From NCBI GenBank assembly GCA_015478665.1, contig JADMII010000002.1, forward strand, positions 1 to 64,000: 64,000 nt of DNA, read 5' to 3'. The DNA is from Dehalococcoidia bacterium (GTDB lineage: Bacteria; Chloroflexota; Dehalococcoidia; DSTF01; JACRBR01). A program made the translations under genes and the position numbers. Shown in pieces: positions 1 through 8,233 of this stretch. How positions within the stretch are numbered: position 1 is the first letter of the stretch; each line of letters begins with the position of its first letter. The notes below the pieces were generated by a model. The model had not been told where the DNA came from, did no database searches, and worked only from the letters and a program-made list of their open reading frames with translations.

Positions 1-377
1 CCGCGCTCGTCGATGATCGTCTGCTGGCGGCCCATCTCGAAGACGCCGCCGGTGCTGCCGAGGATCACGCCCATCTCGCGCGCCAGCGCCTCGCTCAGCT
101 CCAGCTTCGCCGATGCGAGCGCCTCCGTGCAGGCCTTCAGCGCGAATTGGGCGAAGCGGCCGGAGCGCCGCGCGGCGCGGTGCTCCATGATCTCCGTCGG
201 CTCGAAGCCCTTCACCTCGCCGGCGATGCGGACGCTGTGCCTCGAGGCGTCGAACTGGGTGATCGGCCCGATGCCGCTGCTGCCGGCGAGGATCGCCCGC
301 CAGAAGCTCTCGGCGTCGTTGCCGACGGGGGTGATGGCGCCGACGCCCGTGACGGCGACACGCTGCAGTTCCCGCAT
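1..377 (-). CDS. fabF: 3-oxoacyl-[ACP] synthase II, N-terminal part (runs off window)
   Basis: This is the first 125 residues of a condensing enzyme of type II fatty-acid synthesis, which elongates acyl-ACP with malonyl-ACP in the cytoplasm. The start at 377 gives MRELQRVAVTGVGAITPVGN, the classic KAS I/II opening. It is followed by GIGPITQFDAS, VAGEVKGFEP-like text (here RIAGEVKGFEPTE), the RRSGRFAQFAL segment and the LGSTGGVFEM loop. The catalytic Cys-His-His residues lie beyond the window edge and cannot be checked. It is divergent from the sigma factor at 503. FabF rather than FabB is chosen from the opening and the FDAS/GEV pattern. Confidence 0.93.
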   Translation of the reverse strand, partial: MRELQRVAVTGVGAITPVGNDAESFWRAILAGSSGIGPITQFDASRHSVRIAGEVKGFEPTEIMEHRAARRSGRFAQFALKACTEALASAKLELSEALAREMGVILGSTGGVFEMGRQQTIIDER

Positions 378-490
378 CTGTCGTCTCCTGGCGGCGCGAG
401 ACGCCGCCCGGCGAGCGTCGCACCTGCACAGGCAGCATAGCAGCCGCCAGCGCAGCGGCGTGCGCCGATCCGCCGGCGGCGCGAACCCAC

Positions 491-496
491 TACAAT
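491..496 (+). promoter_or_regulatory. -10 box of a leaderless-type promoter for the ECF sigma gene
   Basis: TACAAT ends 6 nt before the ATG at 503. Only GCGCGC lies between, so there is no room for a ribosome binding site and transcription should begin at or next to the start codon. No clear -35 box is seen. Confidence 0.55.
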
Positions 497-502
497 GCGC
501 GC

Positions 503-1129
503 ATGCAACGCGACGGCGGCCCGGCCCCGCTCCCGTCTCCTGATCCGTCGGCTGATGGCGTGCGAACTACTGTCGGAGCGCCCGATGACACCTCGCTCCT
601 GAGGGCAGTGCAGCAGGGCGACCAGGAGGCGGTCGCGCTGCTGTACGAGCGATACGGCGGCGCCGCCTACGGGCTGGCGTACCGCATCACCAGCGACGGC
701 TCGGCCGCGGAGGACGTCGTGCAGGATGCCTTTGTGTCGCTCTGGAAGCAGGCGCCGCGCTTCGACCCGGAGCGCGGGCAGGTGCGCTCGTGGCTGATGA
801 CGATCGTCCACCATCGCGCGATCGATGCGGTGCGGCGGCGCAAGGGGCGCAACGAGCGGGCGCTGCCCGAGGGCCCGGAGGAGTTCGTCGCCACACGCGG
901 CCGGCCGGAGGAGCTGGCCGAGTGGACGCTCGAGGCGGAGGCGGTCCGCGAGGCGGTGCGCCAGGTGCCGGACGAGCAGCGGCGGACGATCGAGATGGCC
1001 TACTTCGAAGGCCTGACGCACGTCGAGATCGCCGAGCGGATGGCGGTGCCGCTGGGCACGGTGAAGAGCCGCTTGCGCATTGGCCTGGAGAAGATGCGGG
1101 CGTATCTGCGCCCGCGCGTGGTGGAATGA
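503..1129 (+). CDS. ECF-type RNA polymerase sigma factor
   Basis: An alternative sigma factor of 208 residues. Region 2 spans roughly residues 30-105 (LLRAVQQGDQEAVALLYERY through VVQDAFVSLWKQ and RSWLMTIVHHRAIDAVRRRK). Region 4 spans roughly 145-205 (VPDEQRRTIEMAYFEGLTHVEIAERM and LGTVKSRLRIGLEKM). Region 3 is absent, as is usual for the ECF group. The first 25 residues are a proline-rich extension. Its stop codon overlaps the start of the next gene (ATGA), and that gene encodes a membrane anti-sigma factor, so the two form a sigma/anti-sigma unit of the SigK/RskA kind. The regulon cannot be read from the sequence. Confidence 0.93.
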   Translation: MQRDGGPAPLPSPDPSADGVRTTVGAPDDTSLLRAVQQGDQEAVALLYERYGGAAYGLAYRITSDGSAAEDVVQDAFVSLWKQAPRFDPERGQVRSWLMTIVHHRAIDAVRRRKGRNERALPEGPEEFVATRGRPEELAEWTLEAEAVREAVRQVPDEQRRTIEMAYFEGLTHVEIAERMAVPLGTVKSRLRIGLEKMRAYLRPRVVE

Positions 1130-1899
1130 ACTGCGAAGAAGCGGAAGATCTGCTCGGAGCGTGGGCGCTCGATGCCCTGACCGATGATGAGCGCGGCGAA
1201 ATGGCGGCGCATCTGCGCTCGTGCGCGCGGCACGCCGCCGCGGCCGCCGACTGGCGCGCGACGGCGGCGCGTCTCGCTGCGACGGCGGACGTGGTGGCGC
1301 CGCCGCCGGCGCTCCGCTCGCGCGTGCTCCAGGCCATCGCGGCGACGCCGCAGGACGGCGTCGCGCGGCCGGTGCTGGCGGGCGCCATCCCGCGCGCAGG
1401 AGATCAGCAGCGACGGCGCCCGCCGCCGGTCGCAGCCGCACGGCGTCGCTTCTTCGAGCTGCGGCCGGCGGCCTGGGCGGCCGTCGCGGCCGTGCTCGTC
1501 GCCGCCGTCATCGGCCTGGGGGCGTGGAACGCCGTCCTGCAGCGCCGCTCCGGCGCGGACGTCGGGCGGCTCGCGACGCGTGCGTCTTCGGTGTCTGCGC
1601 TGCGGATGAACGGCACGCAGAACGCGGGCGTCGTCGTCTACTACGCGAACGAGAAGAAGGCGCTGATCGTCACGGACGGCCTGCCGGCGCTCAACGCGGC
1701 GACCCAGACGTATCAGCTGTGGGCGATCTCCGGCGGGCGCGCGCGCAGCTTGGGGCTGCTGCCCGCGCCGGTCGGCGGCAGCAGCGTCGCTGTCGTGCCG
1801 TTCGATGCGGGCAGCGCGCAGCGGATCGCGGTCACGGTCGAGCCGCCGGGCGGCAGCGCGCAGCCGACGACGCCGCCCGTGCTCGTCGCCGACGTCTGA
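1126..1899 (+). CDS. membrane-anchored anti-sigma factor, RskA-like
   Basis: 257 residues, started at the ATG that overlaps the sigma-factor stop. The N-terminal ~75 residues (CEEAEDLLGAWALDALTDDE) form the sigma-binding domain typical of RskA proteins. One transmembrane helix lies near residues 120-142 (AAWAAVAAVLVAAVIGLGAW). The outside domain ends with the RskA_C pattern TYQLWAISGGRARSLGLL. The usual zinc motif HxxxCxxC reads HLRSCARH here, so His replaces the second Cys. Known family role: it holds the sigma factor at the membrane until regulated proteolysis releases it. Pairing with the upstream sigma factor is inferred from translational coupling. Confidence 0.88.
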   Translation: MNCEEAEDLLGAWALDALTDDERGEMAAHLRSCARHAAAAADWRATAARLAATADVVAPPPALRSRVLQAIAATPQDGVARPVLAGAIPRAGDQQRRRPPPVAAARRRFFELRPAAWAAVAAVLVAAVIGLGAWNAVLQRRSGADVGRLATRASSVSALRMNGTQNAGVVVYYANEKKALIVTDGLPALNAATQTYQLWAISGGRARSLGLLPAPVGGSSVAVVPFDAGSAQRIAVTVEPPGGSAQPTTPPVLVADV

Positions 1900-2146
1900 C
1901 TGACGTATGACTTGGGGATGGCAGATCGGGCGTGAGCGTCAGCGGCGCGCCCACCCCGGCGCGACGGCACCACCAACTGCGCGCCGCGCTGCGCCGGACG
2001 GCGTGGACCCCACGGACGGGGATGTCCGCACGCCGACAGGGCGGGCCCGTACGAGAGGGAGCCTCCGCGCGCCCGCTGCCGGCAAACTGGCCGCCGAACC
2101 CAAAGACGGCGAGGGTGCGACGCAACACCGATCGGCGTCGTCGAGA

Positions 2147-2710
<564 letters not shown>

Positions 2711-2748
2711 CGTGCACCTCCGACCCCGATCATGGCACGGTCGGGCGG

Positions 2749-2792
2749 GTCCGGCCGGACAGATCCGGACACGGGGCAGGCATGTCCGGATC
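2749..2792. promoter_or_regulatory. palindromic control region between ogt and ada-alkA
   Basis: The 121-bp divergent promoter region holds three related sites. One is a 12-bp perfect palindrome GTCCGGCCGGAC (2749-2760). Next comes an inverted repeat with 10-bp arms, GATCCGGACA (2762-2771) and TGTCCGGATC (2783-2792), separated by 11 bp. The shared core is TCCGGACA. Centre spacing of the two arms is about 21 bp, two helical turns. This looks like an operator; the likely ligand, the Ada-like product itself, is inference. Confidence 0.55.
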
Positions 2793-2831
2793 CGTCTGGT
2801 GGGCGCGTCCGCCAGGCGCGATGATACCGGC

Positions 2832-4229
2832 ATGAGCGCACTCTCCGCCGTACGCACGACGGGCATCTACTGCCGCGATACGTGCACCGGCCGCCCACTC
2901 GCGCGCAACGTCACGGTGTACCGGTCCGCCGTCGCGGCCGAGGCGGCGGGCTACCGGCCATGCCTGCGCTGCCGGCCCGACCGCCTGCCGCCGTTCACCG
3001 AAGACGACCCGGCGAGCATCGTCGGTCGCGCGCTCTCACTGATTGCTGAAGGGGCGCTTGACCACGCATCGGAAGACGCGCTCGCCGGCCGCCTCGGCGT
3101 CAGCAGCCGTCATCTGCGTCGTCTGTTCCACGAGCGAGTCGGCGCGACGCCGGCGCTCGTCGCCACGTCCCGTCGCGCCCACTTCGCGCGCCGCCTGCTC
3201 GACGAAACGGATCTGCCGATCACGCAGATCGCCGATGCGGCCGGGTTCGCGACCGTCCGCCAGCTCAACCGCGTCGTCGCCTCCGTCTTCGCCTTTACGC
3301 CGACGGAGCTGCGGCGCAAGCGGCGCGAAGCTGACCGCCTCGTCGCCGACGGCGGCCTGACGTTGCGCCTGGCGTACGCCGGCGCGTTCGACTTCGCTGC
3401 CCTGCTGCGGCACCGCGCGCCGCGCGCCATCCCCGGCGTCGAAGTGGTCGCCGGCGGCGTCTACCGGCGGACGATCTCGGCCTGCGGCAACCCCGGCGTC
3501 ATCGAGGTGTCCGATGCCGCCGACGGCGCGCACTTGCTCGTCATCGCGCATCTGCCGACGCTGGAAGCGCTGATCGACGATGTCGCGCGCTGCCGTCGCG
3601 TCTTCGGGCTCGACCGGCCGGCTGCCGCGCAGACGCCGCTCGCCGAGGACCGCCGCCTGCGGCCGCTGCTACGGGCGCAGCCGGGGTTGCGGGTGCCCGG
3701 CGCCTGGGACCCGTTCGAGACGTCGGTGCGGGTCCTGCTCGGTCAGCAGGTGTCCGTCGCCGCGGCGACATCGCTCGCTGGACGGCTGGTGGCGGCGCTT
3801 GGCGTGCCGGTGCCGGGGCTCGCCGACATCGGGCTGACGCACCTCTTCCCGCCGGCGGCCCGGATCGCCGGCGCGAGCCTCGAGCGGCTGCGCGGCATCG
3901 GGCTGCCGGCGACGCGCGCCGAGGCGATCCGCTCGCTCGCGCGCGCCTACGCCGGCGAGACCCTGCGGCTCGACGCGGGCGGCGACCCGGCCGAGCTGCG
4001 GCAAGCGCTCGCGGCGCTGCCCGGCGTCGGCCGCTGGACCGCCGAGATGATCGCCCTCTTCGCCGCCGGGGCGTCGGACGCCTTCCCGGCCGGTGACCTC
4101 GGCCTGCGCCGGGCCGCCGGCCGCCTGCGCGGCCGCGACGCGCCCGCGAGCGAGCGCGAGACGGAGGAGCTCGCCGACGCCTGGCGCCCGCACCGGGCGC
4201 TGGCGGCGATGCATCTCTGGCTCGCCTGA
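2832..4229 (+). CDS. alkA: Ada-AlkA fusion: methylphosphotriester sensor plus 3-methyladenine DNA glycosylase
   Basis: A 465-residue adaptive-response protein. Residues 1-50 are an Ada N-terminal zinc domain with all four cysteines (C14, C18, C44, C47). Residues ~65-170 are an AraC-type double helix-turn-helix (DALAGRLGVSSRHLRRLF; ITQIADAAGFATVRQLNR). Residues ~180-465 are an AlkA glycosylase: N-terminal beta domain, then HhH-GPD with LPGVGRWTAEMIALFA and the catalytic aspartate in FPAGDLGL. The ATG at 2832 gives a very short Ada domain start, about 20 residues shorter than usual, but no better start is seen downstream of the operator. It should sense phosphate methylation, activate transcription and excise alkylated bases. 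Confidence 0.9.
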   Translation: MSALSAVRTTGIYCRDTCTGRPLARNVTVYRSAVAAEAAGYRPCLRCRPDRLPPFTEDDPASIVGRALSLIAEGALDHASEDALAGRLGVSSRHLRRLFHERVGATPALVATSRRAHFARRLLDETDLPITQIADAAGFATVRQLNRVVASVFAFTPTELRRKRREADRLVADGGLTLRLAYAGAFDFAALLRHRAPRAIPGVEVVAGGVYRRTISACGNPGVIEVSDAADGAHLLVIAHLPTLEALIDDVARCRRVFGLDRPAAAQTPLAEDRRLRPLLRAQPGLRVPGAWDPFETSVRVLLGQQVSVAAATSLAGRLVAALGVPVPGLADIGLTHLFPPAARIAGASLERLRGIGLPATRAEAIRSLARAYAGETLRLDAGGDPAELRQALAALPGVGRWTAEMIALFAAGASDAFPAGDLGLRRAAGRLRGRDAPASERETEELADAWRPHRALAAMHLWLA

Positions 4230-4502
4230 GGCCACGCGCCGCCTCGCTGCACTGCGCAGCGGAAGCGGCGGTCGCGTCGCCGGAGCAGCGATCGCAGATC
4301 GGCGCGCCGCCGCCCAGCGACCATCGGCCACGCGACGTGCGTTCTGTGAACGGCCGGGCGTATCCAGGCCGATGCATGCGGGCGCAACAATAGTTGCACC
4401 GGCGCGGCGCTCTTCCCTCCGGGCGCGGGCGCGGCTGTTCGCGGTGAAGCTTCGCGCTTACACTGGATCAGAGGCGCGAGGAGTGCGCCCGAGAGGTGTG
4501 TG

Positions 4503-4991
4503 ATGATCGAGACGGTCGATACCGATGTCCTGCCGCAGATGATCCCTGTGAAGGTCTACCGTTCCGCGGAGCGCCTGACCATCGCCGCGCCGATGCCGGG
4601 CGTCGAGCCGGAGGACATCGCCGTCGGCATCACCGACGACGGCCGCATCGTGCTGCACGGCGAGTTGCGCGGCGTGCTCAAGGGCGACAAAGAGGTGCTC
4701 GCCGACGAGTGGACGCCGGGGCCGTACCATCGCGAGTACGTGCTCCCCAGCGCCGTCGACGGCGCGATGGCGAACGTCACGTATGGCAACGGCGTCCTCG
4801 TCGTCGCGCTGCCCCTCGCCGACCACACCCGGCCCGCGCACCTGCTGCCGCAGCACACGGCGCTCGCTCGCGGCGAGCTGCTCGGCAACTCCGGCCACCC
4901 GGTGCGTCCCTTCGGCGAGCGGCTGGACCTGTCGGAAAAGCCCGCCGATGCGCAGGCGATGACCGAGCGCCTGGAAGTCGACGAGCGGTAG
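4503..4991 (+). CDS. small heat-shock protein, Hsp20/alpha-crystallin family
   Basis: 162 residues. Residues ~15-105 form an alpha-crystallin domain: VKVYRSAERLTIAAPMPGVE, PEDIAVGITDDGRIVLHGEL, the YHREYVLPSAVDG edge and the GVLVVALPL ending that corresponds to the A-x-x-x-G-v-L motif. The C-terminal ~55 residues are variable and lack a clear I-x-I anchor. Known role: ATP-independent holdase chaperone. The ATG at 4503 has GAGAGG 6 nt upstream; a GTG directly before it is an alternative. A TACACT -10 box at 4459-4464 would give a leader of about 30 nt. Confidence 0.85.
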   Translation: MIETVDTDVLPQMIPVKVYRSAERLTIAAPMPGVEPEDIAVGITDDGRIVLHGELRGVLKGDKEVLADEWTPGPYHREYVLPSAVDGAMANVTYGNGVLVVALPLADHTRPAHLLPQHTALARGELLGNSGHPVRPFGERLDLSEKPADAQAMTERLEVDER

Positions 4992-5257
4992 CCGGGGAGG
5001 CGGAATGCCGGACGACCTGCCGCGCCGCGATAGGGGCGTTCGACGGCGTCCGTCCGCGTTCATCATGCCGCGGTGGTGTTCGGTGCGTGGGTCGTGCGGC
5101 GCTCGCAGGCCCGCCGCCGGCGTTGTGTTCCTTCCGGGTGGAAGCCGGCTGATCGCCGGACGTAGCAGCGCGCGACGCGGGCAGGAGTAGGAGGACGCAG
5201 AGTCGCCAGGAGCGACGGCAGGCTGCGCGCGTCGGCCCGCCTCGCGGCTCGCCCGCC

Positions 5258-5263
5258 TACAAT
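5258..5263 (+). promoter_or_regulatory. -10 box, leaderless-type promoter of the glycosyltransferase gene
   Basis: TACAAT is followed by 5 nt and then the ATG at 5269. No Shine-Dalgarno sequence is present. Confidence 0.5.
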
Positions 5264-5268
5264 ACGAC

Positions 5269-6870
5269 ATGTCCGTCGAGGTTCCCGCTACTCGCCGCAC
5301 CGCCGCAGGCGCGCCATCCGTCGCCACCCGCGCGCGCCTGCTCTGGCCGGCGGCGGCAATCGCGGCCACGTTCGCGCTGACCTTCGCGCTCCGCTTCCCC
5401 TCGTTCTTCGAGCCGCGCTGGTACGGCGACGAGGGCATCTTCGCATCGATCGCCGCGAGCCTGCGCGATGGCCGCATGCTCTACTCGGGCGTCTGGGACA
5501 ACAAGCCGCCGCTCATCTTCTTCACGTACGCGGCGATCCAGGCGGTGGCCGGCGTCGGCGAGCGGCCGCTGCACATCGCCGCGACCATGAGCGTGCTGGC
5601 GACGCAGGCGGCGCTCGTCGCGGCGGCGGCGCTGCTGTTCGGCGAGCGCGCGCGGCCGGCGTTCGGGCGCGCGGCGGTCGCGGGGGTCGTCTTCGCGCTG
5701 CTGATGGGGTCGCCGCTGCTTGAAGGCAACCTGGCGCTCACCGAGACGTTCATGATCCTGCCGGCGTCGCTGGCCGCGCTCGTCTTCATTCTCGGCGAGC
5801 GGCATCGCGAGGCGGGTGCATCGCCGCGCGTGCTCGTCGTCGTCGGGGCGCTGATCGGCATCGCCGCGGCCTACAAGCAGGTCGCCATCTTCGACGGCCT
5901 GGCGATCGCGGTGATGGTGCGCTTCCGCCACGAGCGTGCGCTGCGCGACCTCGGCGCGCTCGCCGCGGGCTTCGCCGTCCCGCAGGCAGCGCTGGCGCTG
6001 CTGTTCCTCGCGACCGGCGCCTTCGGCGCTTACTGGTACGCCATCGTCGGCTCGCTGGGGATGTACGCGCGGCTGGCGCCTTCGATCGGCGTGCTGCGGC
6101 GGGTCGAGGAACTGCTGCCGCCGCTGCTCGTGCTGGGCTGGCTGACGTACCGGCATCAGCGCGTCGGGCGGCTCGGCCTGGGGTGGTATTCGCTGGCGTG
6201 GCTGGCGTTCGCGTTCGCCGGGGCGACGTCGAGCACGTTCGGGTTCCCGCACTATCTGCAGCAGACGGCGCCGGCGCTTGCGCTCGCAGCGGCGGGGCTG
6301 CCGGCGCCGCGCGTCGCCGCGCAGGAGCTGCGCGCCGTCGCCGTCGTCGCGGTGGCGGCGGTGTTCGTCGTGATCACGGTTCAGGCGCAGTTCGGGCACG
6401 CGTTCTACGCGCGGAAGCAGCTGTCGCCGCACTGGTACTACGCGGCGTTCGTGCACCGGCAGTCCGGCGAAGAGAGTGTGTCCTCGTACGAATCGCACTT
6501 CGACGGCAGCGTGCCGTCGCTGCGGGCGCTGCAGACGACGATCGCGTCCGACGGCGCCGGCGACTCCGCCTTCTACTGGAGCGAGGCGGCGTGGATCTAC
6601 GCGCAGGCGGGGCTGAGGAACCCGACCCGCTACTACACCTCGGTACTGGGCACGCGCGTGCCCGGCGCCCGCGCCGAGATCATGCGCGACCTCGCCGCGC
6701 GCCCGCCGGCCTACGTCGCCATCTCCAGGCAGGCGTACCGCCCGTTCCCGCAGCTCGAGTCCTTCGTGACGCAGCGCTACACGCTCATCGCCGTCCGCGG
6801 GAACGACTGGCGGCTCTACCGTCGCGCGGGGGCGCGCGGCACGCTTCCTCCCGGCACGGTCGTCCGTTGA
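5269..6870 (+). CDS. GT-C fold membrane glycosyltransferase (ArnT/PMT-like)
   Basis: A 533-residue polytopic membrane protein with about ten hydrophobic helices between residues 25 and 375 and a soluble C-terminal domain of about 150 residues. After the first helix comes WYGDEGIFASIAASL, the acidic loop typical of lipid-phosphate-sugar transferases. It is followed by GVWDNKPPLIFF, the KPP motif of ArnT- and PMT-like enzymes. These enzymes move a sugar from polyprenyl phosphate to an acceptor on the outer face of the membrane. The acceptor and sugar cannot be told from the sequence. Monocistronic; next gene (dprA) starts 54 nt downstream with its own -10 box. Confidence 0.8.
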   Translation: MSVEVPATRRTAAGAPSVATRARLLWPAAAIAATFALTFALRFPSFFEPRWYGDEGIFASIAASLRDGRMLYSGVWDNKPPLIFFTYAAIQAVAGVGERPLHIAATMSVLATQAALVAAAALLFGERARPAFGRAAVAGVVFALLMGSPLLEGNLALTETFMILPASLAALVFILGERHREAGASPRVLVVVGALIGIAAAYKQVAIFDGLAIAVMVRFRHERALRDLGALAAGFAVPQAALALLFLATGAFGAYWYAIVGSLGMYARLAPSIGVLRRVEELLPPLLVLGWLTYRHQRVGRLGLGWYSLAWLAFAFAGATSSTFGFPHYLQQTAPALALAAAGLPAPRVAAQELRAVAVVAVAAVFVVITVQAQFGHAFYARKQLSPHWYYAAFVHRQSGEESVSSYESHFDGSVPSLRALQTTIASDGAGDSAFYWSEAAWIYAQAGLRNPTRYYTSVLGTRVPGARAEIMRDLAARPPAYVAISRQAYRPFPQLESFVTQRYTLIAVRGNDWRLYRRAGARGTLPPGTVVR

Positions 6871-6924
6871 CATCGCGCGGGCGCCGATGACGCAGGCGCG
6901 GATGCGGTGTAGTATGCGGACACC

Positions 6925-8031
6925 GTGGACGCAGCCGAACGTTCGTACTGGATCGCCTTCAGCCGCGTGCCGCGCATCGGCCGCGTGCGTGTGGCGCAGC
7001 TTGAAGAGCACTTCGGGCTGCTGGAGCGTGCGTGGAAAGCGCCGGCGGGCGAGCTGCGCCAGGCCGGACTCGATGCGGCCACCGTCACGTCGTGCATCGA
7101 GGCGCGCGCGACGGTGCATCCCGAAGACGAGCTGGAACAGCTCGAGCGTCACGGCGTCCAGGCGATCACCTGGCACGACGCCGGCTACCCACAGCGGCTG
7201 CAGGAGGTGTACGACCGGCCGCCCGTGCTCTACGTGCGCGGCGAGCTCACCGCCGGCGACGAGTGGGCGGTCGCCGTCGTCGGCACGCGTCGGGTCACCG
7301 TCTACGGCCGGCAGGTCGCCGAGGAGATGGCGCGCGGCCTCGCTTCGAACCGCGTCACCGTCGTCAGCGGCCTGGCGCGCGGCGTCGATGCGATCGCGCA
7401 TCGCGCGGCGCTGGAGTGCGGCGGACGGACGGTCGGCGTGCTGGCCTGCGGGCTGGACCTCGTCTACCCGCCCGAGCACAAGCGGCTGGCGGAGCAGATG
7501 GTCGAGCGCGGCGCGCTAATCAGCGACTACGCGCTCGGGACGCAGCCGCGCAGCGAGTTCTTCCCGCGACGCAACCGCATCCTCAGCGGCATCTCGCTCG
7601 GCGTGCTGGTCGTCGAGGGCGACGTCAAGAGCGGCGCGTTGATCACGGCGCGCCAGGCGCTCGAACAGAATCGCGAGGTCTTCGCCGTGCCGGGCAGCAT
7701 CTACTCGCCGGGCTCGCGCGGCACCAACAAGCTCATCCAGGACGGCGAGGCGAAGCTCACGCTCGATGTCGAGGACGTGCTGGCGGAACTTAACCTGAGC
7801 ATGGCCGCGCAGCAGATCGAGATGACGGAGCTGCTGCCGGCGGACGAGACGGAGAGCGTCCTGCTGCGCCTGCTCTCCACTGAGCCGGCGCACATCGACG
7901 AGGTGCGCCGCGGCAGCGGCCTCCCGATCGCTACCGTAACGAGCACGCTCGCGATGCTGGAGCTGAAGGGCATGGTGAAGCAGGTGGGGCGGATGAACTA
8001 CGTGCGGACGCGGGGCGTGGGGACGGGTTAG
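6925..8031 (+). CDS. dprA: DNA-processing protein DprA (Smf)
   Basis: 368 residues, GTG start. The order of domains is as in the family: an N-terminal SAM/HhH-like part (residues 1-80), a Rossmann-like core (~90-300) with AVVGTRRVTVYG, SGLARGVDAIAHRAAL, the PRRNRILSGIS segment and EGDVKSGALITARQALE, and a C-terminal winged-helix DML1-like domain (~305-360). DprA binds incoming single-stranded DNA and loads RecA during natural transformation. No other competence gene is in the window. TAGTAT at 6910-6915 ends 9 nt before the GTG, so the leader is very short. Confidence 0.95.
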   Translation: MDAAERSYWIAFSRVPRIGRVRVAQLEEHFGLLERAWKAPAGELRQAGLDAATVTSCIEARATVHPEDELEQLERHGVQAITWHDAGYPQRLQEVYDRPPVLYVRGELTAGDEWAVAVVGTRRVTVYGRQVAEEMARGLASNRVTVVSGLARGVDAIAHRAALECGGRTVGVLACGLDLVYPPEHKRLAEQMVERGALISDYALGTQPRSEFFPRRNRILSGISLGVLVVEGDVKSGALITARQALEQNREVFAVPGSIYSPGSRGTNKLIQDGEAKLTLDVEDVLAELNLSMAAQQIEMTELLPADETESVLLRLLSTEPAHIDEVRRGSGLPIATVTSTLAMLELKGMVKQVGRMNYVRTRGVGTG

Positions 8032-8233
8032 GCGGCGACGCGGGGACGGTGAGCGGGCGCCGGCGGCTGGGGCTCGTGCCCGAACGAGGAACCGCGCTGC
8101 CGCGCGGGCGCGATCGGTCATCGAGAGCGCCAGCGAATGCCTGCACGCCGCTCGCCGACTCAACCCACGCGAGAGATGTGGGCGAGGGTGGCGGTGCGCC
8201 CTGGGCCAGCGTCGGGCGTCGGTCGCTGGGCCT

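Noticed and set aside
5257-7479. Minus-strand open frame of about 740 codons
   Set aside because: It lies antisense to the glycosyltransferase and dprA, is rich in Arg/His/Asp/Gln as expected from reading GC-rich genes in the opposite frame, and matches no family. The plus-strand proteins are clear.
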